5,498 bases of DNA from the NCBI GenBank assembly GCA_946544695.1, contig CAMNMO010000213.1:1-5498 (forward strand), written 5' to 3'. This document shows, piece after piece, positions 1-5,304 of the stretch (position 1 is the first letter of the stretch; the number at the start of each line of letters is the position of its first letter). A program made the position numbers and the translations under genes. Below the pieces are notes generated by a model. The model saw nothing but the letters and a program-made list of their open reading frames with translations. It made no database searches and was not told the origin of the DNA. The stretch is from an uncultured Ruminococcus sp. Its GTDB lineage: Bacteria; Bacillota; Clostridia; Oscillospirales; Ruminococcaceae.

Positions 1-127
1 GTTGAACATGCATTACGGCTGTAAAATATGGTGTTGAGTGTATTCTCCCCCCGCCGTAAGGCAAATGCGTGAACGCATGGGAGAATACGCAAAATACAGC
101 TTTGTTTTGTCAAAATTGATTTCCGTG
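1..127. mobile_element. MITE-like repeat, copy 1 (left end outside the window)
   Basis: This stretch repeats the element at 4039-4181. Bases 2-45 match 4071-4114 with one difference, and bases 81-127 match the right part with two substitutions and one single-base indel. The right terminal repeat, CAAAATTGATTTCCGTG at 111-127, is identical in both copies. By alignment the left end should lie about 31 bases before the window start. The central hairpin keeps its base (GTATTCTCCC at 40-49 with GGGAGAATAC at 79-88), but its tip differs from copy 2: it carries two small hairpins, GCC-GTAA-GGC (53-62) and ATGCG-TGAA-CGCAT (65-78). No protein is encoded. If it is a transposed copy, its target duplication would be about ten bases starting GCACGG at 128; the partner copy lies outside the window. 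Confidence 0.75.
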
Positions 128-134
128 GCACGGC

Positions 135-178
135 TTTGTCAGCCTTCTGTATTTATCAGATGTATCACAGCTGACAAA
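135..178. repeat. 9-bp inverted repeat with nested small hairpin
   Basis: TTTGTCAGC (135-143) is the exact reverse complement of GCTGACAAA (170-178). Inside the 26-base interval, TCTG (146-149) can pair with CAGA (157-160). There is no T-run on either side, so it is not a standard intrinsic terminator. It lies within the predicted transcript of the leftward promoter candidate at 220-247, so it could be a leader structure for a gene left of the window. It could also be the remnant of another small element. Confidence 0.45.
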
Positions 179-219
179 ATGGTGCTTTAAACGGACAGCA
201 AAGTTTTGAAATCCTATTA

Positions 220-247
220 ATTATAGCACAAGTGATTTGAATTTGAA
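220..247 (-). promoter_or_regulatory. Candidate leftward sigma-A promoter (extended -10)
   Basis: On the minus strand TGCTATAAT gives a perfect -10 box (220-225) with the TGn extension. It is preceded after 16 bases by TTCAAA (242-247), a 4-of-6 match to the -35 consensus. Transcription would begin near 213 and run leftward through the inverted repeat and repeat copy 1 out of the window. No gene for it lies in the window, so the target is a gene further left or a non-coding RNA. It sits downstream of spoVG on the same strand and so cannot serve spoVG. Confidence 0.5.
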
Positions 248-248
248 T

Positions 249-263
249 AGTATATGCTATACT
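249..263. promoter_or_regulatory. Palindrome AGTATA-TGC-TATACT, possible operator
   Basis: There are two perfect 6-base arms with a 3-base centre. It ends one base upstream of the -35 box of the leftward promoter candidate, a typical place for an activator or repressor site. On the plus strand TATACT (258-263) with TTGAAT (237-242) could also form a poorly spaced (15 bases) promoter pointing at the antisense of spoVG. Confidence 0.3.
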
Positions 264-373
264 TTTCTTAACAAATCCTATTATTAACAAATTGGAATCG
301 TTTTAGTAACGTGAAAATTCACATTATGACCGCAGTAAAAAGTTCATTGCTTAAAATGGCGGGTATACACTTC

Positions 374-655
374 CTATTCACAGGGGTACTGCGAGCGGCG
401 GCTGACTTCTTCCAGGTAAGCATCAAGCACCTGTTCTTCTATGCGTTCCCTTGCCTGCGGCGTGATGGGGTGGACTATGTCACGGTATTCGCCGTTTTCA
501 TCACGGCGGCTTGGCATGGCAACGAACAGCCTGCTGCCGCCCTGCACTATCTTGATGTCATGCACTGCGAACACCTCGTCAAAGGTCACGCTGACTATGC
601 CACGCAGTCTGCCGTTATCAAGTATCTTCCTGACTTTTATGCCTGTGATATCCAT
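374..655 (-). CDS. spoVG: SpoVG family regulator
   Basis: This 93-residue protein has the usual SpoVG length (about 85-100) and is recognisable across its whole span. It opens with MDITGIKVRKI, has the central VTFDEVFAVHDIKIVQG (about 23-39), the FVAMPSRRDENGEYRDIVHPI block (44-64) that is the family signature, and a C-terminal helix (about 66-86). SpoVG proteins are small cytoplasmic nucleic-acid-binding regulators. In Bacillus SpoVG affects septation and sporulation, and homologues elsewhere influence capsule, virulence or cell-wall genes. The start is fixed by GGAGGT at 661-666 (minus strand), five bases before ATG. It is divergent from murC; from memory spoVG lies near murC in several clostridia, which fits. 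No clear promoter was found; the GC-rich hairpins at 688-742 would lie in its leader. No terminator is obvious downstream. The family call is secure; its regulatory target here is unknown. Confidence 0.93.
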   Translation of the reverse strand: MDITGIKVRKILDNGRLRGIVSVTFDEVFAVHDIKIVQGGSRLFVAMPSRRDENGEYRDIVHPITPQARERIEEQVLDAYLEEVSRRSQYPCE

Positions 656-687
656 TGTTTACCTCCGTTACATTTCTGTCTGCATGG

Positions 688-742
688 GGCGGCAGGCGGG
701 TGATATCCGCTCACCTGTCTGCCGCCGTCAGCAGGCGGGCAG
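688..742 (-). promoter_or_regulatory. GC-rich alternative hairpins in the spoVG leader
   Basis: Bases 688-703 can pair with 711-726 over 16 positions around a 7-base loop; two of the pairs are G-U on the plus strand and A-C mismatches on the minus strand. The segment CTGCCGCC at 719-726 can instead pair with GGCGGGCAG at 734-742, with one bulged base, so the two hairpins exclude each other. They lie 22 bases upstream of the spoVG ribosome binding site. No T-run follows in either direction, so neither is an ordinary terminator. Confidence 0.45.
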
Positions 743-772
743 CTTATTAAGTGTCTGCTAAAATAAGTTTAC

Positions 773-798
773 CGCAAATACTAAATTTATTCGCAAAT
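773..798. promoter_or_regulatory. Direct repeat CGCAAAT x2 in the divergent spoVG-murC region
   Basis: CGCAAAT occurs at 773-779 and 792-798 in the same orientation, 19 bases apart (close to two helical turns), with the 8-base palindrome TAAATTTA (782-789) between them. The pair lies just upstream of the murC -10 box and in front of spoVG, so a protein bound there could affect both genes. No known regulator is recognised. Confidence 0.3.
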
Positions 799-825
799 GG
801 TCTTTATTTTTTTGAAAAAATGTTG

Positions 826-831
826 TATAAT
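826..831 (+). promoter_or_regulatory. Probable murC promoter (-10 box)
   Basis: TATAAT at 826-831 is a perfect -10 box in AT-rich DNA. The -35 region is poor: TTTATT at 803-808 has the right 17-base spacing but matches only three of six positions. Transcription would start near 838, giving a murC leader of about 190 bases. The 8-base palindrome ATACGTAT (840-847) sits at the predicted start. A weaker alternative lies downstream, TTGAAC (857-862) with GATAAA (880-885) at 17 bases. Confidence 0.5.
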
Positions 832-885
832 AGAATTGGATACGTATGTTTGCTTTTTGAACTTCAGTGCCGTAAAAAGGATAAA

Positions 886-965
886 ATTATCAACGGGATA
901 ATGCGTATAAAAATAGGAAACGATATAACAATTTTCACTCGAGCCTGCCGCAGTGATGCGGTCGG
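886..965 (+). promoter_or_regulatory. Inverted repeat and GNRA hairpin in the murC leader
   Basis: ATTATC (886-891) and GATAAT (897-902) form a 6-base inverted repeat; GGATAA also occurs twice directly (879-884 and 896-901), so this could be an operator. Further on, 944-952 pairs with 957-965 (eight of nine positions, one of them G-U) around a GTGA tetraloop, a stable RNA hairpin. No T-run follows, and I recognise no known riboswitch or T-box in the leader. Confidence 0.35.
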
Positions 966-1029
966 GATATGTATGGAAATGTTATGCCGTTTTCAACAAA
1001 ACAGTATCATGAGAGGGAGGAGCAGCTCT

Positions 1030-2472
1030 ATGAGTCATGTTCTTACGGAAGAGGTCCTTAATAATATAAAGCGAGTTCATTTTATAGGTATAGGCGGCTC
1101 GGGCATGTACCCGCTGGCGCAGATATTCCATTCAAAGGGATATGAGATAACAGGCTCTGACAACAACGAGACAGAGACGCTGGAGGCTGTGCGCAAGATG
1201 GGCATAAAGGTCTTTCTGGGACAGAGAGCCGAGAATATTGAGGGCGCTGAGCTGATAATCTATACCGCAGCCATAATGGCTGACAACCCCGAGCTTATCG
1301 CTGCAAAGGCAAGCGATGCCATAGTCTGTGAAAGGGCAGATATACTGGGCGTTATCACAGGCTGGTATGAGAATGCGCTGTGCGTCTGCGGAACTCACGG
1401 CAAGACCACCACTTCATCTATGCTGACAGAGATATTCGTTGATGCGAATGAGGATATAAGCTGCGTTATCGGCGGCAAGCTGCCGAGCATAGGCGGTTCG
1501 GGCAGGGCAGGCAGCTCTGAGAGCATGGTTTGCGAGGCTTGCGAGTATCAGGACCATTTCCTGAAACTGCACCCCGATGCTGCCATAATACTCAATGTCG
1601 ATGCCGACCATCTGGAATATTTCAAGAATATAGAAAATATCATAAAGAGTTTCCATAAATTCGCAGAAATGGCTTCAAAGGCAGTTATCTATAACGGCGA
1701 TGACGCCAACACCCGCAAGGCGCTGGAGGGCATAACGGGCAAGACGCTCATAACCTTCGGCTGGGACAGAAGCAATGACTATTCTGCCGAGATAAAGAGC
1801 AGAAAGGGTCTTGTGACAAGGTTCGAGGTGTTCTTTAAGGGTGAGTCTGCGGGCGAAATGGAAATAAATGTTCCGGGTGACCACAATGTGGTCAATGCGC
1901 TGGCTGCCATAGCTGCGGCAAGGTATTCGGGACTCAGCTTTGAGGACGCTGCTAAGGGACTGGCAAACTTTCACGGGGCTATAAGAAGATTCCAGCTGAT
2001 AGACAAGGTGGGCGGTCTGACGATAGTCGATGACTACGCACATCACCCCAAGGAGATAGAGGTAACGCTGAAAGCAGCAAAGGGACTGGATTTCAACAGG
2101 GTGTGGGCAGTGTTCCAGCCTTTTACCTATTCCCGTACCGAGATACTGATGGACGATTTTGCAAGGGCACTGGAGATAGCCGACATAGCAGTCATCACAG
2201 ATATAATGGGCAGCCGTGAGAAGAACGAACACGGCATTTATACCGAGATGCTGGGCGAAAGGACAAAGAATGCTGTCTGGTTCGAGACCCCGCATGAGGT
2301 GGTCGATGCGCAGACGGCAGAACAGAAGGAAAAGAACTTTGATGAATGCATAGGATACATCGTTGATAACATGCAGGAGGGCGACATAGTCATCACACTG
2401 GGCTGCGGCGATGTATACAAGCTGGCTAAGAAGCTGGCAAAAAGGCTTGGGGCAGCAGAAGCGCAAAGCTAA
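1030..2472 (+). CDS. murC: UDP-N-acetylmuramate--L-alanine ligase MurC
   Basis: MurC joins L-alanine to UDP-MurNAc using ATP, the first amino-acid addition in peptidoglycan precursor synthesis, in the cytoplasm. The 480-residue product has normal length and all three Mur ligase domains. The N-terminal UDP-binding domain contains GIGGSGM (20-26). The central ATPase has the P-loop GTHGKTTT (121-128) and NVDADHLEYF (189-198) with the conserved Asp-His. The C-terminal domain begins near GDHNVVNALAA (283-293) and contains DDYAHHPKEI (334-343) and FQPFTYSRT (362-370), where many homologues have His in place of the second Phe. The frame stays open 93 codons upstream, but the GGGAGG site (1015-1020), nine bases before this ATG, and the family N-terminus fix the start. 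It is the first gene of a likely operon with lexA 61 bases downstream, and is divergent from spoVG. The identification is secure. Confidence 0.97.
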   Translation: MSHVLTEEVLNNIKRVHFIGIGGSGMYPLAQIFHSKGYEITGSDNNETETLEAVRKMGIKVFLGQRAENIEGAELIIYTAAIMADNPELIAAKASDAIVCERADILGVITGWYENALCVCGTHGKTTTSSMLTEIFVDANEDISCVIGGKLPSIGGSGRAGSSESMVCEACEYQDHFLKLHPDAAIILNVDADHLEYFKNIENIIKSFHKFAEMASKAVIYNGDDANTRKALEGITGKTLITFGWDRSNDYSAEIKSRKGLVTRFEVFFKGESAGEMEINVPGDHNVVNALAAIAAARYSGLSFEDAAKGLANFHGAIRRFQLIDKVGGLTIVDDYAHHPKEIEVTLKAAKGLDFNRVWAVFQPFTYSRTEILMDDFARALEIADIAVITDIMGSREKNEHGIYTEMLGERTKNAVWFETPHEVVDAQTAEQKEKNFDECIGYIVDNMQEGDIVITLGCGDVYKLAKKLAKRLGAAEAQS

Positions 2473-2533
2473 GCAGGCAGACGGCGTGCTGCGGGTCATG
2501 CCTCAATGAAAGCGGCTGAGAAAGGAGAATTCC

Positions 2534-3118
2534 ATGAAAGTCACTGAGAATGAGCGCAAGGTTTTTGAATTTATAAAATCACGGGTCGAGGAGGGCTATC
2601 CCCCGACAGTAAGGGAGATATGTTCTCACTTCGGATTCAAGTCAACATCGACGGCACACAGGTATATCAAAACGCTGACCGCAAAGGGCTTCCTTGAAAA
2701 AGGAGATAACCAGAACCGTGCCATAAGGCTGGTGGGCGGCAGCGGCATGCTGATACCGCTTGTGGGCACTGTCACGGCTGGCACACCCATAACGGCGATA
2801 GAATATGTCAGCGAATACATCAGCTTTCAGCCCGCACGCAATTATAGTCAGCCGTTGTTTGCGCTGAAGGTGCGTGGCGAGTCGATGATAAATGCAGCCA
2901 TACTTGACGGTGATATAGTGGTGGTCGAACAGACACCCTATGCCGAAAACGGCGACATTGTGGTCGCAATGGTGAACGGCGGCGATGCCACAGTCAAGAC
3001 CTTCTACAAGGAGGACGGGCATTTCAGATTACAGCCCGAAAATGATACGATGGACCCGATAATAGTTGATGAGGTAGATATACTGGGTAAGGTCGTCGGC
3101 GTCATAAGGTATATCTGA
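2534..3118 (+). CDS. lexA: LexA repressor (SOS regulator, self-cleaving)
   Basis: LexA represses DNA-damage genes and cleaves itself when stimulated by RecA filaments. The 194-residue protein is complete. The N-terminal winged helix-turn-helix covers about 1-65, with PPTVREICSHFGF (23-35) and recognition helix STSTAHRYIKTLTAKGF (37-53). The cleavage site is Ala82-Gly83 in VGTVTAGTPI. The S24 peptidase-like domain follows, with nucleophile Ser117 in RGESM and general base Lys155 in DATVKTFY, both in place. AAAGGAG at 2521-2527, six bases before ATG, supports the start. It probably shares the murC transcript: the 61-base gap shows no promoter or terminator. I found no Gram-positive SOS box (GAAC-N4-GTTC) in that gap or upstream of murC, which is unusual because lexA commonly represses itself. 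Confidence 0.96.
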   Translation: MKVTENERKVFEFIKSRVEEGYPPTVREICSHFGFKSTSTAHRYIKTLTAKGFLEKGDNQNRAIRLVGGSGMLIPLVGTVTAGTPITAIEYVSEYISFQPARNYSQPLFALKVRGESMINAAILDGDIVVVEQTPYAENGDIVVAMVNGGDATVKTFYKEDGHFRLQPENDTMDPIIVDEVDILGKVVGVIRYI

Positions 3119-3166
3119 TAAGGGTACATATAAGGGCACTTTATGAAAGGGAATGGAAAATAACAG

Positions 3167-3952
3167 ATGAATATATCATGCAGATTCTGCGGTGCAAGCG
3201 TTGACAGCACCGCCAAGATTTGTCCCGGGTGCGGTAAGGTAATGCCATCTTTCAGGGGAGCAGAGATCAAAAACAAGACCAGTCTGGACAGGCAAAACGA
3301 GCGTGACGGTCTGACAAGCTCACGCATCAGGGCGCAGACACCTTATTCTGCCACACGTTCGGGCAGAATGATGGATAAGCTCGATGAGAACTACGGCACG
3401 CCTAAAGCACGCAGGGAACATGTCCCCGAGAATTACGACCCCAGGATAGATGAGAAGAAGATACCGTTCAATTCGACTACGGGCAGCGGCAAGCAGTCCA
3501 ACAGAAGCATTTTTGCACCCGGTCTTGCCACCATAATAAAGTTCATAGTGATAATAGCCGTTGGCATGGTGCTTTATGCAGTTGGCAGGGTGTTCCTGGT
3601 GATGCATGCAGGCTATGATTTCAAGCTGGATAAGGACGTTAAACTGGTAAGCAAGAACTACGGTGAGGCTTTCGACAACTACTTCGTTGAGGAAGAACAC
3701 TGGTGGTTCGATTTCAGCCGCAATAAGGTGACTTACAGAGGTGTCAACGAGAACGGCGAGGAATACGAGATGGTATTCGGCAGGACCGATGACGGACAGA
3801 CTGCGGTCATTGAACTGAAAGTTGACGGCACGAAGATAACCAACGAGAAAAACAACATCATGAAAAATTACATAATGGGCACGTTCATGGTGTCTAAGGG
3901 CGTACAGCACGCTTCGGCACTGGGCAAGGGCGTCAATGACAGTATGATATGA
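3167..3952 (+). CDS. Zinc-ribbon single-pass membrane protein, function unknown
   Basis: I do not recognise a named family for the whole 261-residue protein. The N-terminus is a zinc ribbon with two CxxC pairs (Cys5/Cys8 and Cys19/Cys22), of the kind found at the start of many Gram-positive membrane proteins. Residues about 30-115 are charged, low in hydrophobics and probably disordered. A single membrane segment lies around 121-146 (core FIVIIAVGMVLYAVG, 126-140, bounded by Lys and Arg). The remaining ~115 residues form a mixed-polarity domain with HWWFDFSRNKVTYRG (178-192) and beta-rich stretches, probably outside the cell if the ribbon is cytoplasmic. There is no signal peptide or enzyme motif. 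It begins 48 bases after lexA with only a weak ribosome site (AAAGGGAA, about 3146-3153) and is the last gene before the terminator, so it is probably made with MurC and LexA. A role in envelope stress or sensing is speculation. Confidence 0.8.
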   Translation: MNISCRFCGASVDSTAKICPGCGKVMPSFRGAEIKNKTSLDRQNERDGLTSSRIRAQTPYSATRSGRMMDKLDENYGTPKARREHVPENYDPRIDEKKIPFNSTTGSGKQSNRSIFAPGLATIIKFIVIIAVGMVLYAVGRVFLVMHAGYDFKLDKDVKLVSKNYGEAFDNYFVEEEHWWFDFSRNKVTYRGVNENGEEYEMVFGRTDDGQTAVIELKVDGTKITNEKNNIMKNYIMGTFMVSKGVQHASALGKGVNDSMI

Positions 3953-3970
3953 TGTTTATATGAAAGTTCA

Positions 3971-4003
3971 AAGCCATAGTATCCGAGGGTACTATGGCTT
4001 TTT
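3971..4003 (+). terminator. Intrinsic terminator of the murC-lexA cluster
   Basis: AAGCCATAGTA (3971-3981) pairs perfectly with TACTATGGCTT (3990-4000) around an 8-base loop. A T-run, TTTTT (3999-4003), overlaps the end of the stem. It begins 18 bases after the zinc-ribbon gene stop. Confidence 0.9.
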
Positions 4004-4028
4004 GTATCATGCTTAAATTTATCTGCGT

Positions 4029-4191
4029 ACTTTTGTAACAAGGAAATCAATTTTTGCGTAATACAAAGGTTTGAACATGTATTACGGCTGTAAAATATGG
4101 TGTTGAGTGTATTCTTCCCCGCCGAAGGCGGGGGAGAATACACAAAAATACAGCTTTATTTTGTCAAAATTGATTTCCGTGACTTTTGTAA
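4029..4191. repeat. 10-bp target-site duplication flanking repeat copy 2
   Basis: ACTTTTGTAA occurs at 4029-4038 and again at 4182-4191, exactly abutting the two terminal inverted repeats of the element at 4039-4181. This is the mark left by a DNA transposition event. Confidence 0.75.
4039..4181. mobile_element. MITE-like element, copy 2 (complete, 143 bp)
   Basis: The ends are inverted repeats: CAAGGAAATCAATTTT at left (4039-4054), and on the right CAAAATTGATTTCCGTG (4165-4181), whose complement begins CACGGAAATCAATTTT; only one of the 16 positions differs. A 10-bp direct duplication flanks the ends. The interior encodes no protein but is full of inverted repeats. CGTAATAC (4057-4064) pairs with GTATTACG (4079-4086), GCTGTA (4087-4092) pairs with TACAGC (4149-4154), and a 17-bp hairpin (4107-4123 with 4127-4143, one G-U, loop GAA) forms the tip. 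It lies between the terminator of the murC-lexA cluster and the cbiB promoter, so it interrupts no gene. It would need a transposase in trans; I do not recognise which family's ends these are. Confidence 0.75.
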
Positions 4192-4200
4192 GGTCGGGGC

Positions 4201-4229
4201 TTGAAAAAACATAAGGGATATGTTATAAT
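4201..4229 (+). promoter_or_regulatory. cbiB promoter (sigma-A type)
   Basis: TTGAAA (4201-4206), a 17-base spacer and TATAAT (4224-4229) preceded by TGT (extended -10) make a near-consensus promoter. Transcription should start near 4236, giving a leader of about 70 bases. It lies only 10 bases past the target duplication of the MITE-like element and is not part of it. Confidence 0.85.
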
Positions 4230-4231
4230 AT

Positions 4232-4276
4232 AAGGTGGAGATAACTGCGCACCTTGTTCTGCAACAGCATGGTGCG
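4232..4276 (+). promoter_or_regulatory. Inverted repeats spanning the cbiB transcription start
   Basis: AAGGTG (4232-4237) and CACCTT (4250-4255) form a perfect 6-base inverted repeat across the predicted start site, as an operator would. CGCACC (4248-4253) can also pair with GGTGCG (4271-4276) in the leader RNA. The leader is far too short for a cobalamin riboswitch, and no B12-box-like sequence is seen. Confidence 0.4.
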
Positions 4277-4308
4277 TGCATACAATTATTTTTAGGAGAA
4301 ATATACCT

Positions 4309-5298
4309 ATGATGATAATGAATTCATTGTGTGCGCTGGCACTGGGCTTTGCACTGGATATGATGCTGGGTGACCCAGGCGGGTCGATGTACCCTGTGAA
4401 CATCGTCAAGCGGCTGGTGAAGAAGCTGGAGGGCATACTTAAAAATGCCTACCTCGAATCGCCTGATGCACAGAACATGGCAGGCATAATGCTGGTGGTG
4501 ATGACACTTCTCATCTGCATGGGAACAAGCGTGGTGCTGATGCTTCTGTGCTACAAGCTGAACGTCATAGTCGGCATAATCATGGAGGGACTGCTTTGCT
4601 GGTTCTCCATATCGGGCAGGGATATGCGCAGGCACCTGCTGGGCGTTTTCCGTGGGGTGAGAACGAACAACGTGACCGCCGCAAGGCGTTATCTCAGGCA
4701 CCTGACCGACAGGGACGTTGACGAGATGGACAGCGCTGAATGCGCTAAATGCGCCGTTGAAGCCGTATCGGAAGATGTGGTAGACCTGGCTTGCGCACCC
4801 ATATTCTGGGCTTGCCTGTTCGGGGGACTTGGTGCTGTGTTTTGCAGGGTGGTCAACATAATGGACAACACTGTTGGTTTCAAGGACGAGGAGCATCTGC
4901 ATTTCGGCAAGGTGGCTGCAAAGCTGGACGATGTGGTGATGTTCATACCCGCAAGGCTTGCAGCGGCTTTTATGCGCTGGGATGCAGCTTTCCTGAAACT
5001 GGATAAGAAGAATGCGGCTGAGATATACCGCCGTGACAAGCGCCGTTCACCCAGCCCGAACTCGGGCTGCACTATGGCGGTGGCTGCGGGTGCGCTGGAT
5101 ATACAGCTTGGCGGTGACGAGGTGAGGAACGGTTTTGTTACCCACAGGCAGCGCATAGGCGATGACCTGCACCCCATATCTTCCGATGAACTGTTCTGGA
5201 TAAACCAGCTGATAACAGGCACCTCTGCCGGTGTGATGATATTTGCGGCGATAATGCGTGTGGCAGCCTACCTGCTGACATTGCAGCTGATAAAGTAA
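4309..5298 (+). CDS. cbiB: Adenosylcobinamide-phosphate synthase CbiB/CobD
   Basis: CbiB/CobD is the membrane enzyme that attaches the aminopropanol arm to adenosylcobyric acid, a late step of cobamide synthesis. The 329-residue product is of family length. Family landmarks appear in order: LGFALDMMLGDPGGSMYPV (12-30), a hydrophobic membrane stretch (about 57-100), RHLTDRDVDEM (130-140), AVEAVSEDVVDLACAPIFW (149-167), VVNIMDNTVGFKDEE (181-195) followed by LDDVVMFIPARL (206-217), and RSPSPNSGCTMAVAAGALDIQLGG (246-269), plus a C-terminal membrane helix (about 301-326). Several normally conserved positions differ: the family's ET.AEN reads EAVSED, and GRDT reads DRDV. The start is chosen by AGGAG (4294-4298), ten bases before the ATG at 4309; ATGs at 4312 and 4318 are possible. 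It has its own promoter and no cobalamin neighbour in the window. The family call is firm; full activity is less certain. Confidence 0.9.
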   Translation: MMIMNSLCALALGFALDMMLGDPGGSMYPVNIVKRLVKKLEGILKNAYLESPDAQNMAGIMLVVMTLLICMGTSVVLMLLCYKLNVIVGIIMEGLLCWFSISGRDMRRHLLGVFRGVRTNNVTAARRYLRHLTDRDVDEMDSAECAKCAVEAVSEDVVDLACAPIFWACLFGGLGAVFCRVVNIMDNTVGFKDEEHLHFGKVAAKLDDVVMFIPARLAAAFMRWDAAFLKLDKKNAAEIYRRDKRRSPSPNSGCTMAVAAGALDIQLGGDEVRNGFVTHRQRIGDDLHPISSDELFWINQLITGTSAGVMIFAAIMRVAAYLLTLQLIK

Positions 5299-5304
5299 AT
5301 GATG

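Larger units (their letters stand above)
209..292. repeat. Short direct repeats in the AT-rich spacer
   Basis: AAATCCTATTA occurs at 209-219 and again at 273-283, 64 bases apart. TTAACAAAT occurs at 268-276 and 284-292 with a 16-base period. The repeats flank the palindrome at 249-263. They may be regulator binding sites or simple products of AT-rich sequence; I cannot tell which. Confidence 0.35.
128..373. other. AT-rich gene-free region downstream of spoVG
   Basis: I see no convincing reading frame on either strand here; the composition is AT-rich compared with the genes. The region holds a 9-bp inverted repeat (135-178), a leftward promoter candidate (220-247), a short palindrome (249-263) and direct repeats (209-292). 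No clear intrinsic terminator for spoVG, which ends at 374 reading leftward, is visible. Transcription may therefore continue leftward or end by another route. Confidence 0.6.

Noticed and set aside
1..127. CRISPR repeat or tRNA-like gene at the left edge
   Set aside because: There are only two dispersed copies in the window, no regular spacing, and no cloverleaf with a TTCGA-type loop.
311..703. Rightward reading frames across 311-761
   Set aside because: They lie antisense to spoVG, which has a clear family match and its own ribosome site; their products look like nothing known.
907..935. Minus-strand TTGTTA-16-TATACG as the spoVG promoter
   Set aside because: Both boxes match only four of six positions, and it lies about 250 bases upstream of spoVG; too weak to list.
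751..1029. N-terminal extension of MurC starting at the ATG at 751
   Set aside because: It would begin upstream of the -10 box, has no ribosome site and no MurC similarity; the GGGAGG site and family N-terminus place the start at 1030.
1675..2499. Long leftward frame opposite murC (274 codons)
   Set aside because: It is a shadow of the murC coding strand, Cys- and Leu-rich, with no ribosome site or recognisable domain.
3320..3910. Leftward frame opposite the zinc-ribbon gene (196 codons)
   Set aside because: It is the complement of the supported plus-strand gene, and no initiation signal is visible.
5188..5196. GAACTGTTC resembling a LexA box
   Set aside because: It lies inside the cbiB coding region and the arms are one base apart instead of four.
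4324..5222. Leftward frames opposite cbiB
   Set aside because: They are His/Gln- or Ser-rich shadow products of a well-supported membrane enzyme gene.
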